Notes: generated by a model from the letters alone, not told the origin. Counted from the first letter of the stretch, positions 1 through 5,689 are shown. The stretch is DNA of 5,918 nt from WQUF01 sp031549885 (GCA_031549885.1 JAVBPD010000038.1:1-5918), one strand, 5' to 3'. Made by a program: numbers and translations.

Positions 1-78
1 ATTCATCTAAAATGTGACAAGGATACTCCTACCTCATTAGGTAGTGAGAGGAATTGTCACTTGCCTTTAGGCAACTAA
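1..78 (+). pseudogene. Possible C-terminal tail of TnpB (partial)
   Basis: Frame 1 is open from the window edge for 25 codons and stops at TAA 76-78. The peptide ends LPLGN after a Gly/Ser/Thr-rich stretch and contains two Cys. TnpB proteins often carry a poorly conserved tail of this kind after the zinc finger, because the DNA there also encodes the guide-RNA scaffold. No TnpB catalytic motif is visible, since the RuvC and zinc-finger parts would lie upstream. The same bases form perfect hairpins (14-20 with 54-60, 29-33 with 40-44, 61-65 with 70-74), so this may simply be non-coding structured RNA. Whether an upstream tnpB is intact cannot be judged from here. Confidence 0.3.
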
Positions 79-303
79 TAAATTATAATTAAATTAAGAG
101 AAAACCGTTATATTAATAATGTTATACATTATTGTGCAGGCACTCTTAGAGCATAGCGAGTATACTTGTTGTGTTGGGCTGTTGTCAATCAGCCTATAGC
201 AACCACCGTTTGAGGTAGGAGATATTTAATATCGTTCTGACTACGTGTAAGTGAGTTGCAAGCCCCCACTTCAAGCCGTTAGGCTAAGTGGTGGGTAGTT
301 GAC
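61..303 (+). ncRNA. Putative TnpB guide RNA (omegaRNA/reRNA) scaffold
   Basis: TnpB nucleases use an RNA transcribed from the 3' end of their own element, whose scaffold ends at the transposon right end and whose guide is the flanking DNA. The segment contains successive hairpins: 61-74 (TTGCC/GGCAA), 115-133 (AATAATG/CATTATT), 177-194 (GGCTG/CAGCC), 221-233 (GATAT/ATATC) and the terminal stem-loop 263-295. There are also longer-range complementarities, such as GCAAC 199-203 with GTTGC 255-259. The 5' boundary is arbitrary, because such RNAs usually begin within or just after the tnpB coding end. By this model the guide would start near 304. The assignment rests on architecture and the terminal hairpin, not on a covariance search. 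Confidence 0.5.
263..295 (+). repeat. Terminal stem-loop of the IS605-type right end
   Basis: CCC (263-265) pairs with GGG (293-295) and CCACTT (266-271) with AAGTGG (286-291), with T292 bulged. An inner AGCC/GGCT stem carries a GTTA loop (278-281) and is separated from the outer stem by C272-A273. It is the most G/C-rich structure in the left intergenic part and probably acts both as the transposase recognition hairpin and as the last stem of the guide-RNA scaffold. Confidence 0.6.
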
Positions 304-315
304 GTTTAATATTAA

Positions 316-347
316 AGCCTTGTATCTTATTTTTTTGATACAAGGCT
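316..347 (-). terminator. Intrinsic terminator of the sugar-transport operon
   Basis: A perfect 11-bp stem, AGCCTTGTATC (316-326) with GATACAAGGCT (337-347), has a 10-nt T-rich loop. It starts 8 nt after the rbsB-like stop codon. On the minus strand the stem is followed by a short TTTAAT tract, and on the plus strand by ATTTTAAATT, so it may stop transcription from either side. Both tails are weaker than a canonical U-run. Confidence 0.65.
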
Positions 348-355
348 ATTTTAAA

Positions 356-1342
356 TTATTGTTTAATTAATACAGAAACTCCTGTGTCAATAACAGCTGG
401 ACCAGTGCTGTATCCACTTAAAGCAGCATAAGCTTGAGCCATTCCTAAGAATCCCATTGTATATGGATTTTGAGCCATTGCAGCTTTTAAGCTTCCATCT
501 TGAAGGAGTCCTAAAATAGAATCAGATTTGTCAAAGCCAACTCCAACTATTTTTTTATCTGGAGCAGCTTTAATTGCATTTCCAACGCCTACAGTTGACC
601 CTTCATTTGTTCCAAACAATCCTACAAGATCGCTATTTCCAGTTATAAAACCAGTAGCTGCTTCCTGTGAAGCTGCCGCATTACCATCTTTATATTCAGT
701 TTGCAAAATTTTAAACCCACCTGCTGCATTTATAGCATCTTTAAATCCATTTTCACGATTCATAGTAGAATTTGTAGCTGTATTTACACCAATAATACCA
801 ATAGAACCACTGGTAACACCAGCATCCTTTAAATCCTTTATCATAGTTTCTCCAGCAAGTTTTCCAGCATTATAATTATCTGTTGATAATGTTGCAATTG
901 CTGCCTCATTAGCAGGAGAATCCACATAAATAATCTTAACACCCTTATCTTTAGCATTTTTAACAGCTTCAGAAATAGCTACAGGGTCATTTGCAGCAAG
1001 TAAAATTAAATTAGCTCCATCTGCCACAGCATTATTAACACACTCAATTTGTTTTGCATTATCTTTAACATCAGGAGCATCCCATTTATACTGCAATCCT
1101 AAAGCTTTAGCCATATCTGCTGCTCCATTATCAACAGAAACCCAATGTTGATCCATTTTATCCATAGTTATCAAATAAACCTTTGCTGAAGAACTAGTTG
1201 ATGCTTCACCGCTTGTTGTATTTTGAGCCGTTGTTGTATTTTCAGTAGTTGTATTTGAGTTTGTATCTGTAGCAGTACATCCAGATAAAGTAAGTATTCC
1301 TAAAATTGTAACTGCAGCTAATGATAATAATTTTCTTTTCAT
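356..1342 (-). CDS. rbsB: Sugar ABC transporter substrate-binding lipoprotein (RbsB-like)
   Basis: This is the extracytoplasmic receptor of the importer: a type I periplasmic-binding-protein fold (Peripla_BP_4) anchored as a lipoprotein, delivering sugar to the permease. The ATG at 1342 is chosen because AGGAGG (1349-1354) precedes it by 6 nt. The frame stays open upstream into rbsC but those codons are not needed. The protein has 328 aa. A positively charged start and hydrophobic segment lead to lipobox L19-S20-G21-C22, then a Thr/Ser/Asn-rich linker to about residue 53. Sugar-fold landmarks are D141, R196 (NRENGF), N246 (FGTNEG), D271 (GVGFDKS) and Q291 (MAQNPY), in positions expected from E. 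coli RbsB. The first contact loop reads MDQHW rather than NNPFF, and DS replaces DR at 141-142. The family is certain but ribose as ligand is not, so the symbol is by homology only. It is the last gene of the operon, 13 nt after rbsC. Confidence 0.9.
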   Translation of the reverse strand: MKRKLLSLAAVTILGILTLSGCTATDTNSNTTTENTTTAQNTTSGEASTSSSAKVYLITMDKMDQHWVSVDNGAADMAKALGLQYKWDAPDVKDNAKQIECVNNAVADGANLILLAANDPVAISEAVKNAKDKGVKIIYVDSPANEAAIATLSTDNYNAGKLAGETMIKDLKDAGVTSGSIGIIGVNTATNSTMNRENGFKDAINAAGGFKILQTEYKDGNAAASQEAATGFITGNSDLVGLFGTNEGSTVGVGNAIKAAPDKKIVGVGFDKSDSILGLLQDGSLKAAMAQNPYTMGFLGMAQAYAALSGYSTGPAVIDTGVSVLIKQ

Positions 1343-1355
1343 TTTATACCTCCTA

Positions 1356-2408
1356 TTATTTATTAAAATTTTGATTTTTTTTAGAACTTTTAGATCCGTT
1401 TCCAAAAATTCCTTTAGAAAACATCTTATTTCCCCTTGCAACTCTATCAATTAATACAGAAATAATAACTACAACACCAATTACTAAATTTCTAAGTGCA
1501 AGCGGTGCACCTGCAAATTGAAGACCATTATTTAAAACACCCCAAATAAATGATCCAATAACTGTTCCAAACAAAAGCCCTTGTCCACCCATAGTGCTTA
1601 CACCACCAATAACAGAAGCGGCAACTGCATTTAATTCATATCCAGTACCAGCATCCATGCTTCCCATGCCACTTTGAGCTGTTAAAATAAGCCCTACTAT
1701 AGATGCTAAAAATGAACTAAATACATAAACCTTTGTCTCTGCAAGTACCACATTAACACCAGATAATTTCGCAGCTTCGTAGTTGCTTCCTATAGCATAA
1801 GTATGCCTGCCAGTTTTAGTAAAAGATAAAAGAAAGGCAAAAACAACAAAAAGTATAATTGCAATCCATATAGGAGTATAAAGAGGTCCTATTTTACCAT
1901 AATAAAAAACCTGCCTAAATCCATCTGCGCTAATTCCATTTGTATTCATATTTCCATTTACAAGCTGGGCCATTCCCCTTGCAATTATCATAGTGCCTAA
2001 AGTTGCAATAAAAGCAGGTAATTTTGATTTTGATACAAGAATTCCATTTATAAATCCTATAAGCAAACAAGCTAACATGGTTACAAGAACAGCTGGAAAT
2101 GCAGCCATTTTTCCTCTTGTCATCAGCGTTGCAGAAAGCATACAGCTCATTCCAGCTACAGATCCAATAGATAAATCTATACCACCTGTTATTAAAACAT
2201 AAGATTGTCCAATTCCAATTATTAAAATTGGAGCTACTTGCCTTAAAAGGTTTGTAGTATTCTCACCTGAGAAAAATCTAGGATTAATAATTCCAAATAC
2301 CAATATCATTATTATTAGAGCACACGTAACAGATATAACTTGCCCCATACCTCTTGATGAAATAAATCTATGAATGAACTTATTAATTGATTTAGCATTA
2401 TCCTGCAT
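1356..2408 (-). CDS. rbsC: Sugar ABC transporter permease (RbsC-like)
   Basis: This is the membrane channel subunit of a ribose/galactose/xylose-type importer (BPD_transp_2 family). Two copies would pair with the double ATPase. The protein has 350 aa, somewhat longer than E. coli RbsC because of short N- and C-terminal extensions; the C-terminus is Lys/Ser/Asn-rich. Multiple hydrophobic segments are evident (about 25-42, 60-75, 84-96, 103-125, 133-150, 177-196, 227-244, 262-290 and 305-322). Family motifs include GGIDLSIG (75-82), LPAFIATLGT (130-139), the cytoplasmic coupling stretch IGSNYEAAKLSGV (206-218) and ELNAVAASVIGG (258-269). The start ATG lies inside the end of rbsA (11-bp overlap), with GAGGTG at 2416-2421 as its ribosome binding site 7 nt away, which suggests coupled translation. 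The sugar specificity is not readable from the permease. Confidence 0.93.
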   Translation of the reverse strand: MQDNAKSINKFIHRFISSRGMGQVISVTCALIIMILVFGIINPRFFSGENTTNLLRQVAPILIIGIGQSYVLITGGIDLSIGSVAGMSCMLSATLMTRGKMAAFPAVLVTMLACLLIGFINGILVSKSKLPAFIATLGTMIIARGMAQLVNGNMNTNGISADGFRQVFYYGKIGPLYTPIWIAIILFVVFAFLLSFTKTGRHTYAIGSNYEAAKLSGVNVVLAETKVYVFSSFLASIVGLILTAQSGMGSMDAGTGYELNAVAASVIGGVSTMGGQGLLFGTVIGSFIWGVLNNGLQFAGAPLALRNLVIGVVVIISVLIDRVARGNKMFSKGIFGNGSKSSKKNQNFNK

Positions 2409-3924
2409 TTTCTCTCACCTCTTTTTTGCTATCAAATTTAGTAGCACATTGCATTATTTTTTCTTGAGACGCTTTTTTAATATCCATATCACAAGTAATG
2501 CACCCATTGCACATTACAATAACTCTGTCGCTCATTCCTAAAATTTCAGGCATTTCAGAGGATATAAACATGACGCCAATGCCTTCTTTTTTTAATTTAT
2601 TCATTAAATTGTAAATCTCAACCTTTGCTGCCACATCTATGCCCCTTGTTGGCTCATCAAAAATCACAATTTTAGCATCTCTAAGAAGCCACTTACCGAT
2701 AACTATTTTTTGCTGATTTCCCCCAGATAAATTTATAACATCTTGATTTTGAGAAGGAGTTTTAATCATCAAATCATTAATAGCTTTATCTGTAATTTCA
2801 ACCTCTTTTTTTCTATTTAAAACGCCAAAGGAATTGCAAAGAGTATCCAAATTTGCAAGAGCTATATTTTCTTTTACGTTTAATTTAACACATAGCCCTT
2901 CTTTTTTTCTATCCTCAGGAACGCATACAATTCCATGCTTAATTGCATCAATTGGAGACTTTATTGAAATCTTTTCATTAAATAAAATAACTTCACCGCT
3001 TTCAATTTTATCTACTCCAAATAAAGCTCGTGCAAGTTCTGTCCTTCCTGCACCTATTAAACCAGCGAACCCAATAGTTTCTCCTTCAAATAGCTCAAAT
3101 GAAATATCTTTCACAAGATTCCCTGCACTTAAGTGTTTAACTTCAAGTATTTTTTTTCCTTTTTCAACATTAATTCTAGGATATTTTTCTTTTATCTCAC
3201 GTCCAACCATATTTGATATTATTTCTTCAATAGAAGTATCACTAAAATTTTTAGTTAAAACATATTTTCCATCCCTTAAAATAGTAACCCTGTCTACAAT
3301 ATGCTTTAATTCATCAAGCCTATGAGAAATATAAATAATAGAGCATCCAGAAGCTTTTAGCTTTCTTATAATTTCAAATAAATCTGCTATTTCTCTCTCT
3401 GTTAACGATGATGTTGGCTCATCCATTATAATAATTTTTGCGTTAGTTGAAATAGCTTTTGCAATTTCAACCATTTGTTGCTTTGACACAGGAAGCTTGC
3501 CAACTACAGTTCTAGGATCTATATCTAAATGAAATATATCAAGCATTTCCTTAGCTTTTTCATTTAACTTTTTATTAAAAATATATCCAAATTTAGAATC
3601 TTCTCTCCCAAGAAACATATTTTCAGCTACAGTTAAATGCTGACACATATTTAACTCTTGATGTATAATTGCAATTCCTAATTCTTGAGCTTTTTTAGGA
3701 GTTAATTCTTTTGTTTCTTTTCCATTAATAAAAAACTCCCCAGAGTCTCTTTCATAAATGCCACTGATGATTTTCATAAGAGTAGACTTTCCAGCGCCGT
3801 TTTCACCAATAAGAGCATGGACTTCACCTTTTTTTAAATCAAAAGAAACATTATCTAGAGCAATAACTCCAGGAAAATATTTGGATACGTTTGCAAGTTT
3901 AACTAGATAATCTTCCAAAACCAT
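2398..3924 (-). CDS. rbsA: Sugar ABC transporter ATP-binding protein, two NBDs (RbsA/MglA-like)
   Basis: This cytoplasmic ATPase powers sugar import. Two fused nucleotide-binding domains make a protein of about 508 aa, the usual family length. NBD1 has Walker A GENGAGKST (residues 40-48), a signature-like VSKQQMVEIA (146-155), Walker B IIIMDEP (164-170) and switch His in YISHR (198-202). NBD2 has the degenerate Walker A GLIGAGRTE (288-296), signature LSGGNQQK (399-406) and Walker B IVIFDEP (419-425), with SSEMPE (455-460) replacing the switch His. This asymmetry is normal for RbsA/MglA proteins, where only NBD1 is fully catalytic. The ATG at 3924 is preferred over the adjoining GTG at 3927, because AAGGG (3929-3933) lies 4 nt from the ATG but only 1 nt from the GTG. 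It is the first gene of the operon and overlaps rbsC by 11 bp. Confidence 0.94.
   Translation of the reverse strand: MVLEDYLVKLANVSKYFPGVIALDNVSFDLKKGEVHALIGENGAGKSTLMKIISGIYERDSGEFFINGKETKELTPKKAQELGIAIIHQELNMCQHLTVAENMFLGREDSKFGYIFNKKLNEKAKEMLDIFHLDIDPRTVVGKLPVSKQQMVEIAKAISTNAKIIIMDEPTSSLTEREIADLFEIIRKLKASGCSIIYISHRLDELKHIVDRVTILRDGKYVLTKNFSDTSIEEIISNMVGREIKEKYPRINVEKGKKILEVKHLSAGNLVKDISFELFEGETIGFAGLIGAGRTELARALFGVDKIESGEVILFNEKISIKSPIDAIKHGIVCVPEDRKKEGLCVKLNVKENIALANLDTLCNSFGVLNRKKEVEITDKAINDLMIKTPSQNQDVINLSGGNQQKIVIGKWLLRDAKIVIFDEPTRGIDVAAKVEIYNLMNKLKKEGIGVMFISSEMPEILGMSDRVIVMCNGCITCDMDIKKASQEKIMQCATKFDSKKEVRENAG
3881..3896 (-). promoter_or_regulatory. Putative CcpA cre site within the rbsA start region
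   Basis: On the minus strand the 16 bases TTGCAAACGTATCCAA fit the degenerate Gram-positive catabolite-responsive element consensus WTGNAANCGNWNNCWW at every position, though they fit the stricter TGWNANCGNTNWCA less well. The site covers about codons 10-15 of rbsA, some 50-65 nt downstream of the predicted transcription start, where CcpA can act as a roadblock. Catabolite repression is expected for a sugar importer. A chance match within coding sequence is possible. Confidence 0.45.
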
Positions 3925-3928
3925 CACA

Positions 3929-3933
3929 CCCTT
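3929..3933 (-). promoter_or_regulatory. Ribosome binding site of rbsA (decides the start)
   Basis: AAGGG on the minus strand lies 4 nt before the ATG at 3924. The in-frame GTG at 3927 sits only 1 nt away, too close for initiation. Confidence 0.55.
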
Positions 3934-3951
3934 GCTAAGTATATTAATTTA

Positions 3952-3980
3952 ATTTTAGAAACTTAATAACCTATTATCAA
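3952..3980 (-). promoter_or_regulatory. Sigma-A type promoter of the sugar-transport operon
   Basis: A -35 TTGATA (3975-3980) and a -10 TAAAAT (3952-3957) are separated by exactly 17 bp. Transcription would start near 3945, giving a leader of about 20 nt before the rbsA ATG. The -35 lies inside a small hyphenated palindrome, CTATT-ATC-AATAG (3971-3983), which could be part of an operator. Confidence 0.6.
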
Positions 3981-4007
3981 TAGCCATCCTATAGATAAAG
4001 GGGGGTG

Positions 4008-4069
4008 ATTTTCAGATTTTTATAGAAAATGAATTATTATACCTATAAACCATCTGAAAATATAGGTAT
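4008..4069. repeat. Two interleaved inverted repeats in the divergent intergenic region
   Basis: Repeat 1 is ATTTTCAGAT (4008-4017) with ATCTGAAAAT (4052-4061), a perfect 10-bp pair. Repeat 2 is ATACCTATA (4039-4047) with TATAGGTAT (4061-4069), a perfect 9-bp pair. The left arm of repeat 2 lies in the loop of repeat 1 and its right arm lies outside, so the two are nested like a pseudoknot or as alternatives. The right arms cover the -35 and spacer of the promoter for the 4128 gene, consistent with operators or a switching structure. Function is not known. Confidence 0.5.
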
Positions 4070-4081
4070 TTATAGTATAAT
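4054..4081 (+). promoter_or_regulatory. Probable promoter of the 202-aa membrane protein gene
   Basis: The -10 TATAAT (4076-4081) is a perfect hexamer. The best -35 is CTGAAA (4054-4059), 4 of 6 matches at 16-bp spacing. Transcription would start near 4088, about 40 nt before the ATG. The -35 is embedded in the right arm of an inverted repeat. Confidence 0.45.
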
Positions 4082-4127
4082 AATTGTAATGACAAATATT
4101 TTTAATAATTAAGGGGTATCTAAAAAC

Positions 4128-4736
4128 ATGGTGGATATTTTATATTATTTTCTATATTATCTTATGATAATTGTTGGAATTATTATTATTATTGCAATTT
4201 TAATATCCTATAAAAAATACAATAAAAACAATAACTTCAAGGTGGTTTTTAATAATAAATATATATCTAATGATTTAGGTCCTCTACTCTATACTATAAA
4301 ACCTAATATGCTTATTTCTTTAGCCTTAGGTTGTTATCTAGAAATAATTATTTTATTTAATATCTATAAAGACATGGAGTATTTTAATAAGAATTATAGT
4401 TTTTCAGGACTTACAATTTCCGGCCTTGAAATTATTTCTATGTTTTTTATATTGTGTGTTACTATCTGGTATACAAATAATAGTATAATTATTTATAAAA
4501 ATGCCATGGTTATTAAAAGAATATTTTTTAGCAAAATTTTCTACTACAGTAAAATTGACTATATTCAATCTTTTAAAGGATCAATATTTAATACAAATAA
4601 AATCCATGGATATAAGATTGTTGTAAATGGTGAGATTAAATTCAAACTGTATATGTGGAGATTTAAAGAGCTGTATAAAATTGAATCGTTTTTTAAAGAA
4701 AGTAACAATAATGTTGTTTCAGTTTCTTTTTTTTAA
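4128..4736 (+). CDS. Uncharacterised membrane protein, possible PH-like C-terminal domain
   Basis: I do not recognise this 202-aa protein. Hydrophobic segments at about residues 4-27, 61-80 and 97-115 suggest three membrane passes. A charged stretch (29-60) lies between the first two. Residues about 118-190 look soluble: short alternating strands (NSIIIYKNAMVIKR, KIFYYSKIDYIQSF, GYKIVVNGEIKFKLYM) followed by a helix (RFKELYKIESFFKE). That order resembles small bacterial PH-like (bPH) domains found at the end of membrane proteins, but it is a pattern judgement without a database match. Composition is extreme in Ile, Asn, Lys, Tyr and Phe, richer in A/T than the transporter genes. The start is supported by AAGGGG (4111-4116), 11 nt upstream, a rather long spacing. 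It is a single-gene unit with its own promoter and terminator, divergent from the rbs operon. Confidence 0.75.
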   Translation: MVDILYYFLYYLMIIVGIIIIIAILISYKKYNKNNNFKVVFNNKYISNDLGPLLYTIKPNMLISLALGCYLEIIILFNIYKDMEYFNKNYSFSGLTISGLEIISMFFILCVTIWYTNNSIIIYKNAMVIKRIFFSKIFYYSKIDYIQSFKGSIFNTNKIHGYKIVVNGEIKFKLYMWRFKELYKIESFFKESNNNVVSVSFF

Positions 4737-4738
4737 AA

Positions 4739-4772
4739 TAGACCACCTATTTTTAGGTGGTCTACTTTTTTT
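4739..4772 (+). terminator. Strong intrinsic terminator shared by convergent genes
   Basis: An 11-bp perfect stem, TAGACCACCTA (4739-4749) with TAGGTGGTCTA (4754-4764), has a TTTT loop and is followed by C and seven Ts (4766-4772). It begins 2 nt after the stop of the membrane protein gene. On the opposite strand the stem is followed by TTTT and an A-run, so it likely also ends the SPOR-protein transcript, whose stop codon (4771-4773) overlaps the T-run. Confidence 0.9.
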
Positions 4773-5649
4773 AGTTAATGTTCCCTACTACATTTCCTTT
4801 AGAATCTTTTATTTCCATTTTATTTCTTAAATTTGTATCAAAATTAGAAATTGTCCATTTATCTTCGATGCTATTCATAAAATTGTCATCGGTGTAAATA
4901 TTCATGTTTAATTCAAGTGTTTTCCCGTTTAAATTCAAGTCAGTAACCTCTTGCTTTGTTGAATTAGACGTATAAACTTCACCTAACTTTAATGTGGTTA
5001 AGTCTAAAATATAAGCTCCACCACCTCTTGTAATTGTTCCATAAGGAAAACCAATTATTAAAAATAAATTATTTTCATCTATCCACTTAACTTTTTTAGG
5101 AGTATATTTTGTTTTATCTCCAACAAGCTCATATACTTTTATATTGCCATTCTTATCTTTAATTACTAAATCAGCTAACCCTTCTTCTATAGCATACTGT
5201 CCCTTTCCATTAATACAAGCCTGAAGTCCACTTTTTGCTTCTTTTACCCAGGGTGAATTAAAATCTACTTTATAGCCACTACTTTGTTTAAGCTTAAAAG
5301 AAAGTCCTTGCTTATTTTCTCTCTTTGGTGCCACGGCGTCTTCAACATTAACAGTATGAATAATAGAGTCAATACCTAATTTTTTGGCTGAATTCACAAA
5401 ACTTGTAGCACCATCTTTATTTTTAAATGCACCAATGTAAACAGTATATAATCCATTTACACTTTTAATATAGGCGTCAGAATAACCTTTTGATTTTACA
5501 AGGTTTAACTGCCTTGTAGCATTGTTAATATTGCTAAAAGAACCAGCTGCAACTCGATACAAAGTTTCAGCGTTAACTATGCTAACATTAAATAGAAAAG
5601 TTGAAATCATAATTAGTGGAATTATAAGTTTTTTTATAAAAAATCTCAT
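4771..5649 (-). CDS. Secreted SPOR-domain protein with DUF4652-like C-terminal region
   Basis: The protein is predicted to be exported and, through its SPOR domain, to bind peptidoglycan; SPOR domains recognise glycan strands lacking peptide stems. The ATG at 5649 is chosen over the ATG at 5655 because the strong AAGGGGAGG (5656-5664) touches the upstream ATG but lies 6 nt from the downstream one, giving 292 aa. A basic start and hydrophobic core form a signal peptide with likely cleavage after VNA (residue 27). SPOR-type repeats follow: LYRVAAGSFSN (30-40) and LYTVYIGAFKN (67-77), the two beta/helix halves, ending near 99. After a linker, residues about 130-230 contain SPWVKEAKSGLQACINGKG, an EEGLADLVIKD strand, VKWIDENNLFLIIGFPYGT and GGGAYILDL, which resemble DUF4652 proteins of Firmicutes. 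That name is from memory of the pattern. No catalytic motif is visible. It is a monocistronic gene, convergent with the 4128 gene. Confidence 0.85.
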   Translation of the reverse strand: MRFFIKKLIIPLIMISTFLFNVSIVNAETLYRVAAGSFSNINNATRQLNLVKSKGYSDAYIKSVNGLYTVYIGAFKNKDGATSFVNSAKKLGIDSIIHTVNVEDAVAPKRENKQGLSFKLKQSSGYKVDFNSPWVKEAKSGLQACINGKGQYAIEEGLADLVIKDKNGNIKVYELVGDKTKYTPKKVKWIDENNLFLIIGFPYGTITRGGGAYILDLTTLKLGEVYTSNSTKQEVTDLNLNGKTLELNMNIYTDDNFMNSIEDKWTISNFDTNLRNKMEIKDSKGNVVGNIN

Positions 5650-5655
5650 AAACAT

Positions 5656-5664
5656 CCTCCCCTT
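5656..5664 (-). promoter_or_regulatory. Ribosome binding site of the SPOR gene (decides the start)
   Basis: AAGGGGAGG directly abuts one in-frame ATG (5655) and lies 6 nt before another (5649). Normal spacing favours the downstream ATG and shortens the protein by two residues. Confidence 0.7.
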
Positions 5665-5680
5665 AAATGTATTCTATTTA

Positions 5681-5689
5681 ATTATAACA
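5681..5689 (-). promoter_or_regulatory. Extended -10 promoter of the SPOR gene
   Basis: The minus strand reads TGT-TATAAT, a perfect -10 hexamer (5681-5686) with the TGn extension (5687-5689). No good -35 lies at 16-18 bp, which fits an extended -10 promoter. The start would be near 5674, about 25 nt before the ATG. The TG extension forms the edge of a large inverted repeat. Confidence 0.5.

Larger units (their letters stand above)
1..303 (+). mobile_element. Right end of an IS200/IS605-family (TnpB-type) element, partial
   Basis: The segment ends in a bipartite terminal stem-loop: CCCCCACTT (263-271) pairs with AAGTGGTGGG (286-295, one bulged T), and AGCC (274-277) pairs with GGCT (282-285) inside it. 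TAGTTGAC (296-303) follows. A C-rich/G-rich hairpin followed by a short TTGAC-like end is the usual architecture of IS200/IS605 right ends, where the transposase reads hairpins rather than inverted terminal repeats. The left part of the element, including most or all of tnpB and any tnpA, is outside the window. The right boundary at about 303 is inferred from the motif, with no empty site to compare. A group I intron-containing relative (IStron), known in clostridia, or a non-coding deletion derivative is also possible. Confidence 0.6.

Noticed and set aside
1..303. CRISPR-like or tRNA interpretation of the hairpin-rich left end
   Set aside because: There are no regularly spaced direct repeats and no cloverleaf or T-loop sequence. 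The terminal stem-loop fits an IS605 right end better.
528..875. Open frame of 115 codons on the plus strand
   Set aside because: It lies wholly antisense to the well-supported binding-protein gene, has no ribosome binding site, and its Pro/Ser/Ile-rich product looks like a reverse-strand artefact.
1343..1450. N-terminal extension of the binding protein into the rbsC end
   Set aside because: Starting at 1450 would bury the lipoprotein signal peptide behind about 36 extra residues. The AGGAGG and ATG at 1342 fit a normal start.
1993..2202. Open frame of 69 codons on the plus strand
   Set aside because: It is antisense to the permease gene, without family features or an initiation site.
2834..3325. 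Open frame of 163 codons on the plus strand
   Set aside because: It is antisense to the ATPase gene; the Ser/Phe/Ile-rich product is typical of the complement of A-rich coding sequence.
3925..3927. GTG start for the ATPase
   Set aside because: Only 1 nt separates it from the AAGGG motif. The following ATG is better spaced.
4039..4064. Second minus-strand promoter for the rbs operon (TATAAT at 4036-4041)
   Set aside because: No -35 resembling TTGACA is present at 16-18 bp, and the TTGATA/TAAAAT pair nearer the gene is much better.
4627..4830. Open frame of 67 codons on the plus strand
   Set aside because: It overlaps the end of the membrane protein gene in another frame and runs straight through the strong terminator at 4739-4772.
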